In this document: positions 34,675 through 42,983 of the stretch, piece after piece | Layout: each line of letters opens with the position of its first letter | Position numbering within the stretch: the first letter of the stretch is position 1 | Assembly (NCBI RefSeq): GCF_024347315.1 | Contig: NZ_AP025461.1 | Span: forward strand, 434,001-498,000 | DNA length: 64,000 nt | Reading direction: 5' to 3' | DNA from: Vibrio atlanticus | GTDB taxonomy: Bacteria > Pseudomonadota > Gammaproteobacteria > Enterobacterales > Vibrionaceae | Notes under the pieces: generated by a model | Database searches by the model: none | The model's input: the letters and a program-made list of their open reading frames with translations, nothing else | Told to the model about the DNA's origin: nothing | Made by a program: the position numbers and the translations under genes

Positions 34675-36648
34675 ATGTACAATATATCTTCGCCGCGCAC
34701 CGTTATTGCTAGCGCTATTCTGACTATTATGGGCTCTTCATATTCTTATGCTGAAGAAATTCTGCCAGTAATGGAAGTGGTTGTTGTTGAGGCGACTAAA
34801 TTCGATACTCCCTTAACACAAGTGAATAACTCTGTTGTAGTCAAAACAGGAGAGGAGCTCGAAAAAGCAGGTATCTATCAAGTAAAAGATCTGGAGATGG
34901 TGTTTCCTGGGTTACTCATACAAACTCGCGGGAATCGAACTTACGCCAACACCACCGTGCGTGGGATTAGTTCACCAGACTATTACTCTCCTGCCGTAAG
35001 TATTTATGTGGATGGTATCCTTCAGGATAATGCTTTTGTTACTCAGCCGCTTATTAACGTAGAAAAAGTTGAATTGCTGCGCGGCCCGCAAGGGACACTT
35101 TATGGTGGTAACGCGCAAGGCGGTGTAATTAACATCGTAACTCGTCGTGAAGTTGATTCCACAGAAGTTAAGACTTCAGCTTTATATTCTAATTTAAGCC
35201 AGCAAATTGATACTGTCGTATCTACCCGTTTATCAGACTCTCTTTCTGCGGATATTGCCGCCAGATACGTCTACGATGAAGGTGATATTAAGCATGCCGC
35301 TAGTGAAAAAAAAGACGCAAACGATGCGGATGAAAAATCGGTAAAAGTTCGACTTCATTACTTACCAAACGACTCCAAACTTAGCGCAACCCTATCTATT
35401 TCGACCGATAAACTTGATAGTCATGAAGAATGGTACCTCACTGAACGTGAACATGATTCTGGCGTAAAAGATGCGCCTATTCCTAAACTGAAGCGAGACG
35501 TAAATACTTTTGCTTTAAATCTTGGTTACGATTTAGGTTCATCACAAATCACGAGTATCACAGCTTATCAAACACGCGAAATAGATCGGAAATATGTATA
35601 TGGCAACTACCAAGAAGATCAAAATAAGTTCAGCCAAGAATTGCGGTTAAATCAACAATACAATGATCGTTTTAGCTATGTACTCGGTGGCTACTTGGAA
35701 TCTCGCCGTTTAGACGTTTCGGCAAACAGTGCACGAAACAAGTTGGATTATGACACTTACGCGTTGTTTGGGCAGGCAAACTACCAATTCGTACCACAGT
35801 GGGACTTAACGCTTGGAGCTCGAGCTTCATACCTAAAAGTAAATTCTAATTTTAACGGAAACCCAGCATGGGGGATTAACCCTTTTAACAAAGAGCAGAC
35901 AGAATCGACTGTCTCGCCAAAAGCCGCAATTGGTTGGCAAGCGAATGAGCAAACTCGAATTTATGCATCGGTAACAAGTGGTTACCGCCCAGGGGGATAC
36001 AACGTCGTCCCGTTAAGTAATGCAGATGCAAATGGTTATGATGCTGAAAATTCACTTAATGGTGAACTGGGGTGGCGCACCAGTTTTGCGAATCAAAAAG
36101 TCGATTTTAGTGGTGCATTGTACTGGATCAAAACGGAAGATATTCAGCTATATACTGGTACACCTGGCAATCAGACTCTCAAAAATATGGGGGAGGCTGT
36201 AAGCAAAGGTATTGAAACCGAGCTGGCATTTTACCTAACCGACGATCTCACGATAACCGCAGCGGGGACTTATGGACGTTCAACATTTGAATCAAACAAT
36301 AGTACATTTGAAGGCAATCGACTGCCATATGCACCGGACACGACAGCAACATTTGGCTTCAACTATTACTTGCCAGTAACGGGAGTCCAAGGGGATATTT
36401 CGATCAATTCTCAAGCTCGCTATAATTCCAAGATTCACTTTAACGAAGCCAATTCACTATCGCAAAGCGCGTACACTTTGGTCGATTTATCAATTAACTA
36501 TGACTATAACCAAGACCTGTCTATTTCGCTCTTTAGCAACAATATCACAGACAAAGAATACACCACCTACGCGTTCTCTTACGGACAAACCTACAGTAAT
36601 TACGGTACTGGTAGAGAGATCGGTGTGAAAGCGAAATATGAGTGGTAG
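34675..36648 (+). CDS. FyuA-like TonB-dependent siderophore receptor
   Basis: Outer-membrane receptor of 657 residues. Signal peptide cut near SYA/EEI; TonB box in MEVVVVEATKFD; plug domain with LYVDG-like IYVDGILQD and VELLRGPQGTLYGGNAQGG; 22-strand barrel ending in KAKYEW. The strings GYRPGGYNVVP and TEDIQLYTGTPG-type segments parallel the yersiniabactin receptor FyuA, making it the closest recognised relative. The ligand is therefore probably yersiniabactin, piscibactin or a similar phenolate-thiazoline siderophore. Fifty-one bases separate it from the ABC genes; the next gene overlaps its stop. Confidence 0.85.
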   Translation: MYNISSPRTVIASAILTIMGSSYSYAEEILPVMEVVVVEATKFDTPLTQVNNSVVVKTGEELEKAGIYQVKDLEMVFPGLLIQTRGNRTYANTTVRGISSPDYYSPAVSIYVDGILQDNAFVTQPLINVEKVELLRGPQGTLYGGNAQGGVINIVTRREVDSTEVKTSALYSNLSQQIDTVVSTRLSDSLSADIAARYVYDEGDIKHAASEKKDANDADEKSVKVRLHYLPNDSKLSATLSISTDKLDSHEEWYLTEREHDSGVKDAPIPKLKRDVNTFALNLGYDLGSSQITSITAYQTREIDRKYVYGNYQEDQNKFSQELRLNQQYNDRFSYVLGGYLESRRLDVSANSARNKLDYDTYALFGQANYQFVPQWDLTLGARASYLKVNSNFNGNPAWGINPFNKEQTESTVSPKAAIGWQANEQTRIYASVTSGYRPGGYNVVPLSNADANGYDAENSLNGELGWRTSFANQKVDFSGALYWIKTEDIQLYTGTPGNQTLKNMGEAVSKGIETELAFYLTDDLTITAAGTYGRSTFESNNSTFEGNRLPYAPDTTATFGFNYYLPVTGVQGDISINSQARYNSKIHFNEANSLSQSAYTLVDLSINYDYNQDLSISLFSNNITDKEYTTYAFSYGQTYSNYGTGREIGVKAKYEW

Positions 36649-37889
36649 TGAAGCACATGGTTAGTACTCAAAGAATCAAACTCAAACCGTTGCTCGCCGT
36701 GTTGGCGAGCGTTTACACCATTCAAAGCCTGGTGAGTATGTTTACGCTACAAGGTTTACCCGCTGTCATGAAATATGAGGGATTAAATACCTCCCAAATA
36801 GGCTTGTTCTACCTTGCGATGCTTCCTTGGGTTGCTAAATTTTTGTGGTCACCTTGGATTGAACGACAACGAAAAAAGGAGGGGAGCTTAAAAAATCACG
36901 CCGTTATTATCTTTGGTTCTCAACTGGTCTTGATTGCCATACTCGCCGCCCTTTGCATTATGGGGACTATAGAGAGTCAAATGACGCTCTTTGTTGGTGT
37001 ATTTGTTATCAGCCTCTTTTCTAGCTTCGCCGATATCGCTACCGATGGTCTCGCGATTGATCAGTTGGAAGCAAAGAAAAGGTATTTAGGTAACGTAATG
37101 CAAGTTGGGGGATCGTATCTTGGTGCGGTTTTTGGTGGAGGGCTATTTATCTATGTTACTGCGCTGTTCGATTGGCAAACAGCACTATTTGGTCTGGCTT
37201 TGCTGACTTTATTATTCAGCATACCAACGCTTTCTTTGTTTTTTAATAGCCATAATCAACAGTACGTAACAGCAATACAGCCTTCTCTAAAAGCCTCATT
37301 TTCTAATCCTAAAGTTAGGCTTGGATTGATATTTATTACCTTGTCACAACTTGGTACTCGAGGGGGGCTATCAATGATGATGCCCTTCTTGGTTGATAGT
37401 GGTATACAGCTAGAAAACTTGGGGCTTTTGGTTATCGGCGGCGGTGTTATTACTGGTTTGATTGGTGTTGTTTTAGGTGGGTGGCTGATCAAAAAAAGTG
37501 ATGCACTCAAAGTCCTACTGCTGATGACCAGTTTTGAGGTCATAGCTTTTAGCTTTTATCTAGCATACGATCTAAATATCACTGGATTGGGGGGGGTAAT
37601 CGCAGGCGTTTACGTAGTAAATGGTATCATTACTTCAGCGAAATTTGTCGCGCTTTACACTTTGATGATGGATTTTGCCGCAGGTAATCAGTCAGGTGTG
37701 AACTTCTCACTTTTTCAATCTATGGATATGTTTATAGCAATAGTGATGGCAATCGCGTGTGGCGTGTTAATTGACTCCTTGGGATATTCGGCACACTTTG
37801 AATTGATGCTCACCTTTAGCCTACTCGCAATATGCTTAATCCCTGTATTAAAACCAACCGGGAAGACAAACCTTGCTTCGCAAACCTAA
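36648..37889 (+). CDS. YbtX-like major facilitator transporter
   Basis: About 413 residues with 12 predicted membrane helices. Belongs to the AmpG/RhtX-like MFS group to which YbtX of yersiniabactin loci belongs; RhtX-type members import siderophores. The GTG at 36648 shares a base with the receptor's stop (TAGTG), implying coupling; an ATG at 36657 is an alternative. Together with the ABC pair it gives two candidate inner-membrane routes. The role of YbtX is unsettled even in Yersinia. Confidence 0.78.
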   Translation: MKHMVSTQRIKLKPLLAVLASVYTIQSLVSMFTLQGLPAVMKYEGLNTSQIGLFYLAMLPWVAKFLWSPWIERQRKKEGSLKNHAVIIFGSQLVLIAILAALCIMGTIESQMTLFVGVFVISLFSSFADIATDGLAIDQLEAKKRYLGNVMQVGGSYLGAVFGGGLFIYVTALFDWQTALFGLALLTLLFSIPTLSLFFNSHNQQYVTAIQPSLKASFSNPKVRLGLIFITLSQLGTRGGLSMMMPFLVDSGIQLENLGLLVIGGGVITGLIGVVLGGWLIKKSDALKVLLLMTSFEVIAFSFYLAYDLNITGLGGVIAGVYVVNGIITSAKFVALYTLMMDFAAGNQSGVNFSLFQSMDMFIAIVMAIACGVLIDSLGYSAHFELMLTFSLLAICLIPVLKPTGKTNLASQT

Positions 37890-37963
37890 TCAAAGCTTTA
37901 TCGTCAAAGGAGTTCCAATTTTGAAAAGGGCTCTTTTCTCTGGCTGATCTACTTAGTTTAAAA

Positions 37964-38000
37964 ATTAATATAAATGATACCTATTATCATTTATATTAAT
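37964..38000. promoter_or_regulatory. Large perfect palindrome: Fur-box / AraC operator
   Basis: Two perfect 16-bp arms (right arm TATCATTTATATTAAT) are separated by the 5-bp spacer CCTAT. The centre, TGATACCTATTATCA, matches the Fur consensus TGATAATNATTATCA at most positions. It lies 43 bp before the YbtA-like start and about 75 bp after the YbtX-like stop. Fur repression is the simplest reading; the outer arms may serve the AraC-type regulator. Confidence 0.7.
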
Positions 38001-38042
38001 TGCTCTGGGGAGATGCTCACAAGAGACGACGAGGCTGTAAGA

Positions 38043-38909
38043 ATGAGTAATATCGTGAAGAGCTTAAGCTTAGTTAGCGGCTTAGAGGGAACACTTGATG
38101 TTGTAGCTCTCGATGATGGTGTGAATGCCTACATAGTTAACTGTAAAGCGACAATGGACATTCAATTCAACGACCCAGCAGATGCTGGGTTCTATATAAG
38201 CTTTGCTGGCACCAACTATGCCTACAGTCCCAAATATCCAGATTACCCAGCGGCATCTTTTGCTTCTCGATGCATTGCATCGCTTTTGCTTGATCCTGAA
38301 CCAGTCAACCCAATTGAATTAGCAGAAGGAGGTCGAATTGAGAACATTCGAATCCACTTCCCGTTACACCATAGCTTGACTAAAAACTTACTTCCCCAAA
38401 GTGGAAAATCATCATTCAAACCTTTCGATCTTTATGAGACGGGTTGGCAGATGCCACTAACAGGGGAGGTCCTCAATGTTGCTAAATCAGTTTGGAGCAA
38501 TAATTTTCAAGGTATTGCCCGGACGGTGTGGTTAAGAGGTAAAATATTAGAGTTATTAGCACTACTCATGGTGCATAAAGAACCTAAATCTCTAGCAGAG
38601 CAAGCCTGTGACCTTATCGCAACGCAACCTCATATCGATTGGAATATACCATGCTTATCTAAGGAGCTTGCAACTAATGAGTGTTATTTAAAACAATCAT
38701 TTAGAGAACAGTTCAACATGGGTGTTGCAAGTTGGATACAGGCTTATCGCATCAATCTTGCTAAAGAGCGTTTAACCAATTCTAATGAATCAATTACCAA
38801 TATCGCCCTAGATTTGGGCTATCAAAGTGGCAGTTATTTTTCGAAGGTCTTCAAACAGCACTCCGGGCTTACGCCAAAAGCATTTCGAAGCCGTCTGTTA
38901 GGAGAGTAA
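38043..38909 (+). CDS. YbtA-like AraC-family regulator
   Basis: About 288 residues, C-terminal double helix-turn-helix of AraC type (ELATNECYLKQSFREQF near 225 and SITNIALDLGYQSGSYFSKVF near 255). In yersiniabactin loci YbtA activates receptor and synthesis genes when the iron-siderophore is present. The start MSNIVKS at 38043 is chosen because GAGG precedes it; an upstream ATG would lie inside the palindrome at 37964. Unlike in Yersinia it follows the uptake genes on the same strand. Confidence 0.82.
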   Translation: MSNIVKSLSLVSGLEGTLDVVALDDGVNAYIVNCKATMDIQFNDPADAGFYISFAGTNYAYSPKYPDYPAASFASRCIASLLLDPEPVNPIELAEGGRIENIRIHFPLHHSLTKNLLPQSGKSSFKPFDLYETGWQMPLTGEVLNVAKSVWSNNFQGIARTVWLRGKILELLALLMVHKEPKSLAEQACDLIATQPHIDWNIPCLSKELATNECYLKQSFREQFNMGVASWIQAYRINLAKERLTNSNESITNIALDLGYQSGSYFSKVFKQHSGLTPKAFRSRLLGE

Positions 38910-39402
38910 CCAGTGCTTAAAAAAAACGGTTGCTGAAGCATTAATAGAGCAGTTTCAAATAACAATCATGGTTTCTTGAAGCTTCAGCACTTTACTCAAA
39001 TAACCACTCTATAGAGGATCTAAACTGTAGAGTGGCATCGTTCTGTAATTCGGACTTTCTGGATGTCTCGACACTACAACCAACCGTTGAACTGACCATT
39101 ATTCAAACGCAGGTTTCGATGATGATAAATCATATGGTAAATATTCACACTTGAGATAAACCGTGTAACTATCTGGAACTCATTTTTGGACAAAAGCTTG
39201 CCAGTGAGTATCCTACTTTAGCTATCCTTGAATAACTTTTCGTATATCAAAATGAAGAGCGGCACCATCGAGGGAGGTGCCGAAAATGAAAGCTTTTGGA
39301 CAATAACAAGAATCGTAACCTAACAATACTCAAAATATTTTATGCAAGCTAGAGTGAATTATATTCCGTTCGTTCATCCAACTTTGTTGCAGGGCCGATA
39401 AA
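38910..39402. other. Intergenic region at the right end of the siderophore block
   Basis: No gene recognised. It contains the second copy of the repeat element described at 39188 and a further TTTTGGACAATAA string near 39296. Confidence 0.5.
39188..39282. repeat. Non-coding element with hairpin, right copy
   Basis: GGACAA ... TTGCCAGTGA ... TTAGC ... AATAACT ... GTAT (39188-39245) aligns without gaps to 29276-29333. Both copies then reach TGAAGAGC followed by a hairpin, but the hairpin sequence differs: here CGGCACC / GGTGCCG (39260-39282). Same orientation as the left copy, 9.9 kb apart. Confidence 0.5.
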
Positions 39403-40269
39403 TTATACTTCCAGCGGAATAGTAGTATTAGTCATTTTGGCTATTAGCCTCCCGACTCGCTCGCGCATCTCGCGTCGATCCACAATCATGTCGATTGCGC
39501 CATGCTCTAAAAGGAACTCACTCCGCTGAAAACCTTCGGGCAGTTTCTCTCGAACGGTTTGCTCTATAACACGACGCCCAGCAAAACCGATAATTGCCTT
39601 CGGTTCGCCGATGTTAATATCTCCCAGCATGGCTAGACTCGCTGATACCCCCCCCAATGTCTGATCAGTTAATACAGATATGTAAGGGAGGCCTTCATTG
39701 GATAAACGATTTAACGCAGCGCTGGTTTTTGACATTTGCATTAACGACATAAGAGATTCTTGCATACGAGCACCACCACTGGCAGAAAAGCAAACTAATC
39801 CACAATTAGCTTCAATAGCGGCCTCAACGGCACGAACAAAACGAGCGCCGACAACAGAACCCATTGAGCCAGCCATAAAAGAAAACTCGAAAGCACAGGC
39901 AACAACTGGTAAGCCCAGTAGCTTTCCTTTCATCACAACCAAGGCATCTTTTTCTCCTGTACTTTTCTGGGCTATAGCAAGGCGTTCCTTGTAGCGTCTC
40001 AGATCCTTAAAGTTCAGTAAATCTTGTGGCTCATGTTCACTGGCAATCTCAAATCGTTCTCCTTTATCCAGAAAGCTGTCTAAGCGATGGCGTGCCGACA
40101 TTCTCAAATGATGATCGCATTTTGGACATACCTCCAGGTTTTCCTCAAGAGCCATGCTGTAAAGGATCTGGTCGCACGAGGGACATTTAGTCCATACCCC
40201 ATCTGGAATCGACGCTTTACGTGTACTTATTATATTCTTTTTATCTAACAGCTTTTCTAACCAACTCAT
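39403..40269 (-). CDS. accD: Acetyl-CoA carboxylase carboxyltransferase beta subunit, stand-alone AccD variant
   Basis: Beta half of the carboxyltransferase that makes malonyl-CoA for fatty acids. 288 residues. Zinc ribbon C29/C32/C48/C51, CoA/biotin-site region [16 protein letters not shown] near 134, and [15 protein letters not shown] near 161. The loop that reads LTDPTMGG in E. coli is LTDQTLGG here, so the position of E. coli Met203 is Leu (residue 205 here). The C-terminal tail of about 15-20 residues found in housekeeping AccD is absent. The usual truA-accD-folC neighbourhood is missing; instead there is a divergent LysR gene and an insertion sequence. Likely a second accD acquired as a resistant copy. 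Confidence 0.9.
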   Translation of the reverse strand: MSWLEKLLDKKNIISTRKASIPDGVWTKCPSCDQILYSMALEENLEVCPKCDHHLRMSARHRLDSFLDKGERFEIASEHEPQDLLNFKDLRRYKERLAIAQKSTGEKDALVVMKGKLLGLPVVACAFEFSFMAGSMGSVVGARFVRAVEAAIEANCGLVCFSASGGARMQESLMSLMQMSKTSAALNRLSNEGLPYISVLTDQTLGGVSASLAMLGDINIGEPKAIIGFAGRRVIEQTVREKLPEGFQRSEFLLEHGAIDMIVDRREMRERVGRLIAKMTNTTIPLEV

Positions 40270-40377
40270 GGGATACCTTTACCAGATAACTTTAGTAAGG
40301 GGTATTATATAAGCCAACTTCTGGTAATAAAGCGTGTAATATGGGCTTTATAATCCAACATTATGGGATGAAGGGAA

Positions 40378-41283
40378 ATGTTTGATAAGATTGATCAGCA
40401 GTGGCTAAAAAGTTTTCATTGTGTCTATGAAAACAACAGCTTTAAACGCGCGGCGGAATTTCTAAGCTTACCGACGTCAAATGTCAGTCGCCATATCGCT
40501 TTACTGGAAGAACGACTGGATACACGACTATTTGACAGGACTACACGCCGAATAGCTCCGACAGATGCAGGGGAACATCTTTATTTACGAACACAGCCAC
40601 TGCTGGACAAACTTAATGACGCACTTGAGGAAGTGACTCAGCATTCTTATGAAGTCATGGGGCAACTTAAAGTTTTAATGCCAGACTCACCTGCTTTGGC
40701 TCAAGCATTGGTTTCTTTTTGTATCCAGCATCCATCAATTTCATTATGTTGTGATACGAGCATTAGCCCTAAAGAGGATTTACTTGATGGGTTTGACGTT
40801 ATTTTGAGCTTTCACAGAGGAAAGCTTGAAGACAATAATTGGGTAGCTAAGGAGATTAAACGCTGGCAAAGTGCTGTTGTAGCATCCCCCCAACTTCTAC
40901 AGGTCTCTCCCAGACCTTTTCAGATTACCGATTTAAAACACGTTCCGTGCATCAATAGCTTTACCGTACTAAATGGAACTCCCTGGGTTTTCAAAAACGC
41001 TAAAGGTGAGCCAATCACCCAAAAGGTACAGTCCTCATTTAAGGTCAATAGCGGGCATCTTGCCAAATCTGGCGCATTAGCTGGTTTGGGATTCGCGATA
41101 CTACCAATCGAATCCTGTCGCAATGAGATAAATGCAGGCTCTTTGGAAGTCGTAGAACTAGAGTACGAACCTGAAGATCTAGTTTTGTATGTCTTTTATG
41201 CTTCCAGAAAACACTTGGCAAAAAAGATCCCGATATTTATTGAACACTTACAGCACCAAGCAAATTTAGATAAAAGGACATAA
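40378..41283 (+). CDS. LysR-family regulator divergent from the extra accD
   Basis: 301 residues. N-terminal winged helix (SFHCVYENNSFKRAAEFLSLP near 14, then SNVSRHIALLEERL) and a type 2 substrate-binding effector domain. The 108-bp divergent spacer to accD strongly suggests it controls that gene, which would make the extra carboxyltransferase inducible. The effector is unknown; a carboxylase inhibitor or a fatty-acid signal would be plausible inference. Confidence 0.85.
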   Translation: MFDKIDQQWLKSFHCVYENNSFKRAAEFLSLPTSNVSRHIALLEERLDTRLFDRTTRRIAPTDAGEHLYLRTQPLLDKLNDALEEVTQHSYEVMGQLKVLMPDSPALAQALVSFCIQHPSISLCCDTSISPKEDLLDGFDVILSFHRGKLEDNNWVAKEIKRWQSAVVASPQLLQVSPRPFQITDLKHVPCINSFTVLNGTPWVFKNAKGEPITQKVQSSFKVNSGHLAKSGALAGLGFAILPIESCRNEINAGSLEVVELEYEPEDLVLYVFYASRKHLAKKIPIFIEHLQHQANLDKRT

Positions 41284-41569
41284 GCTGAAGAACAATTTTG
41301 ATGAAAGGCTTTGTCTGAACCACTTCTTTAGAGTCGGTGATTAGCTAAGCGAATTATTATGCAAAAGAGAGGCTACTTGGTGTACACAGTATGGTGCAAG
41401 AAACTGGGAGATTCCGCGCATCGATGTTGCGCGGTCTGCCATTAGTAAAAGTCGGGCTATTTTCTGGCGAGATTTACTACCGTTTTGTTGCGCAAACTTG
41501 ATGTATGGAATCCACTCCCTCTCTGCCAATCTACACTTAGCAGAGTGCAGTTATAACGAGGGTTCCAAT

Positions 41570-42601
41570 ATGTTGACTAAAAATGTTATCGCGATCGACC
41601 TAGCAAAAAATGTTCTGCAAGCCTGCCATATCAGTATTTACGGTGAGATGCTGTCCAATAAACCTTTAAGTCGACAGAAAATGAAAGAGTTTCTTGCCAA
41701 GGCTAAGCCTTCCATTGTCGCCATGGAAGGTTGTTGCGGCTGCCACTACTGGGGGCAATTAGCTGAAAAGTTTGGACACGAAGTGCGGATTATCAACCCG
41801 AAGAAAGTGAAAGGCTACCTAGAAGGACATAAAACTGATCATAATGATGCCCTTGCTATCGCTAATGCCGCTATCCAAATTGGTATCAAGTACAGCCGTC
41901 CAAAGTCATTAGAACAACAATCTATGCATTCATTAGAAACCAGCCGTAGGTTCTTATCTCGTAGTGTGGTTTCCTTAGGGCTTCACATTAGAGGGACGAT
42001 TTTGGGCTACGGGATAGCAAACCCTAGAGGTGAAAAAGGTTTAAAAGCGTCGGTTCAAACAGTACTTGATGGAGAGACCTCAATACCAGCAAATGTTGTA
42101 TCCGTTCTGTCCATGTTGTGGGAGCAATATAAAGAACTGAAAGCAAAACTCATCGCGTTCGAAAAAGAGAAAAATGCGTTAACCCGTCAGATAGAACCAT
42201 GCCAACGATTAATGGAAATTGAAGGTGTTGGTGAAACAACAGCTGCGATGCTTTATACCACTCTGGGTGATGGAAAGCAGTTCAAGAATGGAAGGCAAGC
42301 TTCAGCGTTTGTTGGTCTTACGCCCAAACAACACAGTTCAGGTGGTAAGGTCTTTATGGTTGGGATCGATAAATGCGGTGGTGTGAAAGAGCTACGCTCC
42401 CTTCTCTATCTTGGTGCAATGTCTTACGTTGGACGACTACCAGAAAAACCGAAGACTCAAAAGGATGCTTGGTTGAGGAGTATCATAGATCGTATCGGAT
42501 TCAAGAAGGCCTGCATTGCACTGGCGAACAAAGTGGTACGGACTGCATGGGCAATGTTACGGTATGAATCTGAATATAAACCTGTTTTACTCACCGATTA
42601 A
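41570..42601 (+). CDS. IS110/IS1111-family transposase
   Basis: 343 residues. The N-terminal RuvC-like DEDD domain begins AIDLAKNVLQACHI, with Glu in VAMEGCCG near 56 and Asp pair in GHKTDHNDALAIA near 99-102. The C-terminal transposase_20 domain carries MEIEGVGETTAAML and the serine-bearing ASAFVGLTPKQHSSGGK near 245-262. Intact, so the element may be active. The ATG at 41570 follows GAGGG. Confidence 0.93.
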   Translation: MLTKNVIAIDLAKNVLQACHISIYGEMLSNKPLSRQKMKEFLAKAKPSIVAMEGCCGCHYWGQLAEKFGHEVRIINPKKVKGYLEGHKTDHNDALAIANAAIQIGIKYSRPKSLEQQSMHSLETSRRFLSRSVVSLGLHIRGTILGYGIANPRGEKGLKASVQTVLDGETSIPANVVSVLSMLWEQYKELKAKLIAFEKEKNALTRQIEPCQRLMEIEGVGETTAAMLYTTLGDGKQFKNGRQASAFVGLTPKQHSSGGKVFMVGIDKCGGVKELRSLLYLGAMSYVGRLPEKPKTQKDAWLRSIIDRIGFKKACIALANKVVRTAWAMLRYESEYKPVLLTD

Positions 42602-42817
42602 TCATTAATAAACTCTTAAATTTCACAAAATGATGATGCATAAAAGGTAAGACCAACCTACTGAAAACCTGGCCATTCTGTCATGCTAAGCAAGCTGCTA
42701 ACTCGATAAGGACAGTAGGTGCGCAAAACATCAAAGGCTAGAAGGTAGCTCCTTCAATAAGAAGCCGAATATACGACCGCATCTTAACTTTTATTACCAA
42801 AATCACTTTGTAAATAC
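42602..42817 (+). ncRNA. Candidate bridge RNA region of the IS1111 element
   Basis: 216 non-coding bases between the transposase stop and the right inverted repeat. IS1111-group elements encode their guide (bridge) RNA in this right-end segment, which specifies donor and target. The segment contains self-complementary stretches such as GGACAG/CTGTC around 42674-42716. Location is by family knowledge; boundaries and loops are not resolved. Confidence 0.45.
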
Positions 42818-42983
42818 GTGGATTCCATATATGGAAAGGGGCAAAAACAAGCTACAGCCACCCGCCATAGCTGCTTAGAGCGTGCTTTGAAAACCAACGA
42901 CCGTTTGAATTTTACTTATCCAAAGACGACGTTAAGTAGCGTATTTTAACGCCGTCATTGTTAGTTGCTTTTAGAACGGTTGA

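Larger units (their letters stand above)
41497..42835 (+). mobile_element. IS1111-type (IS110 family) insertion sequence
   Basis: A DEDD transposase gene sits between 12-bp subterminal inverted repeats TATGGAATCCAC (41504-41515) and GTGGATTCCATA (42818-42829). Subterminal repeats of this size mark the IS1111 subgroup. Outer ends are estimated a few bases beyond the repeats and are not certain; this family usually makes no target duplication, and none is evident. About 1.34 kb. Confidence 0.82.

Noticed and set aside
37974-38042. Longer start for the AraC-type regulator
   Set aside because: The upstream ATG is part of the 16-bp palindrome and has no ribosome binding site; ATG 38043 has GAGG at proper spacing.
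41341-41529. Minus-strand 62-residue frame at the left end of the insertion sequence
   Set aside because: It crosses the left inverted repeat and has no recognisable family; may be a chance frame or debris of the target gene.
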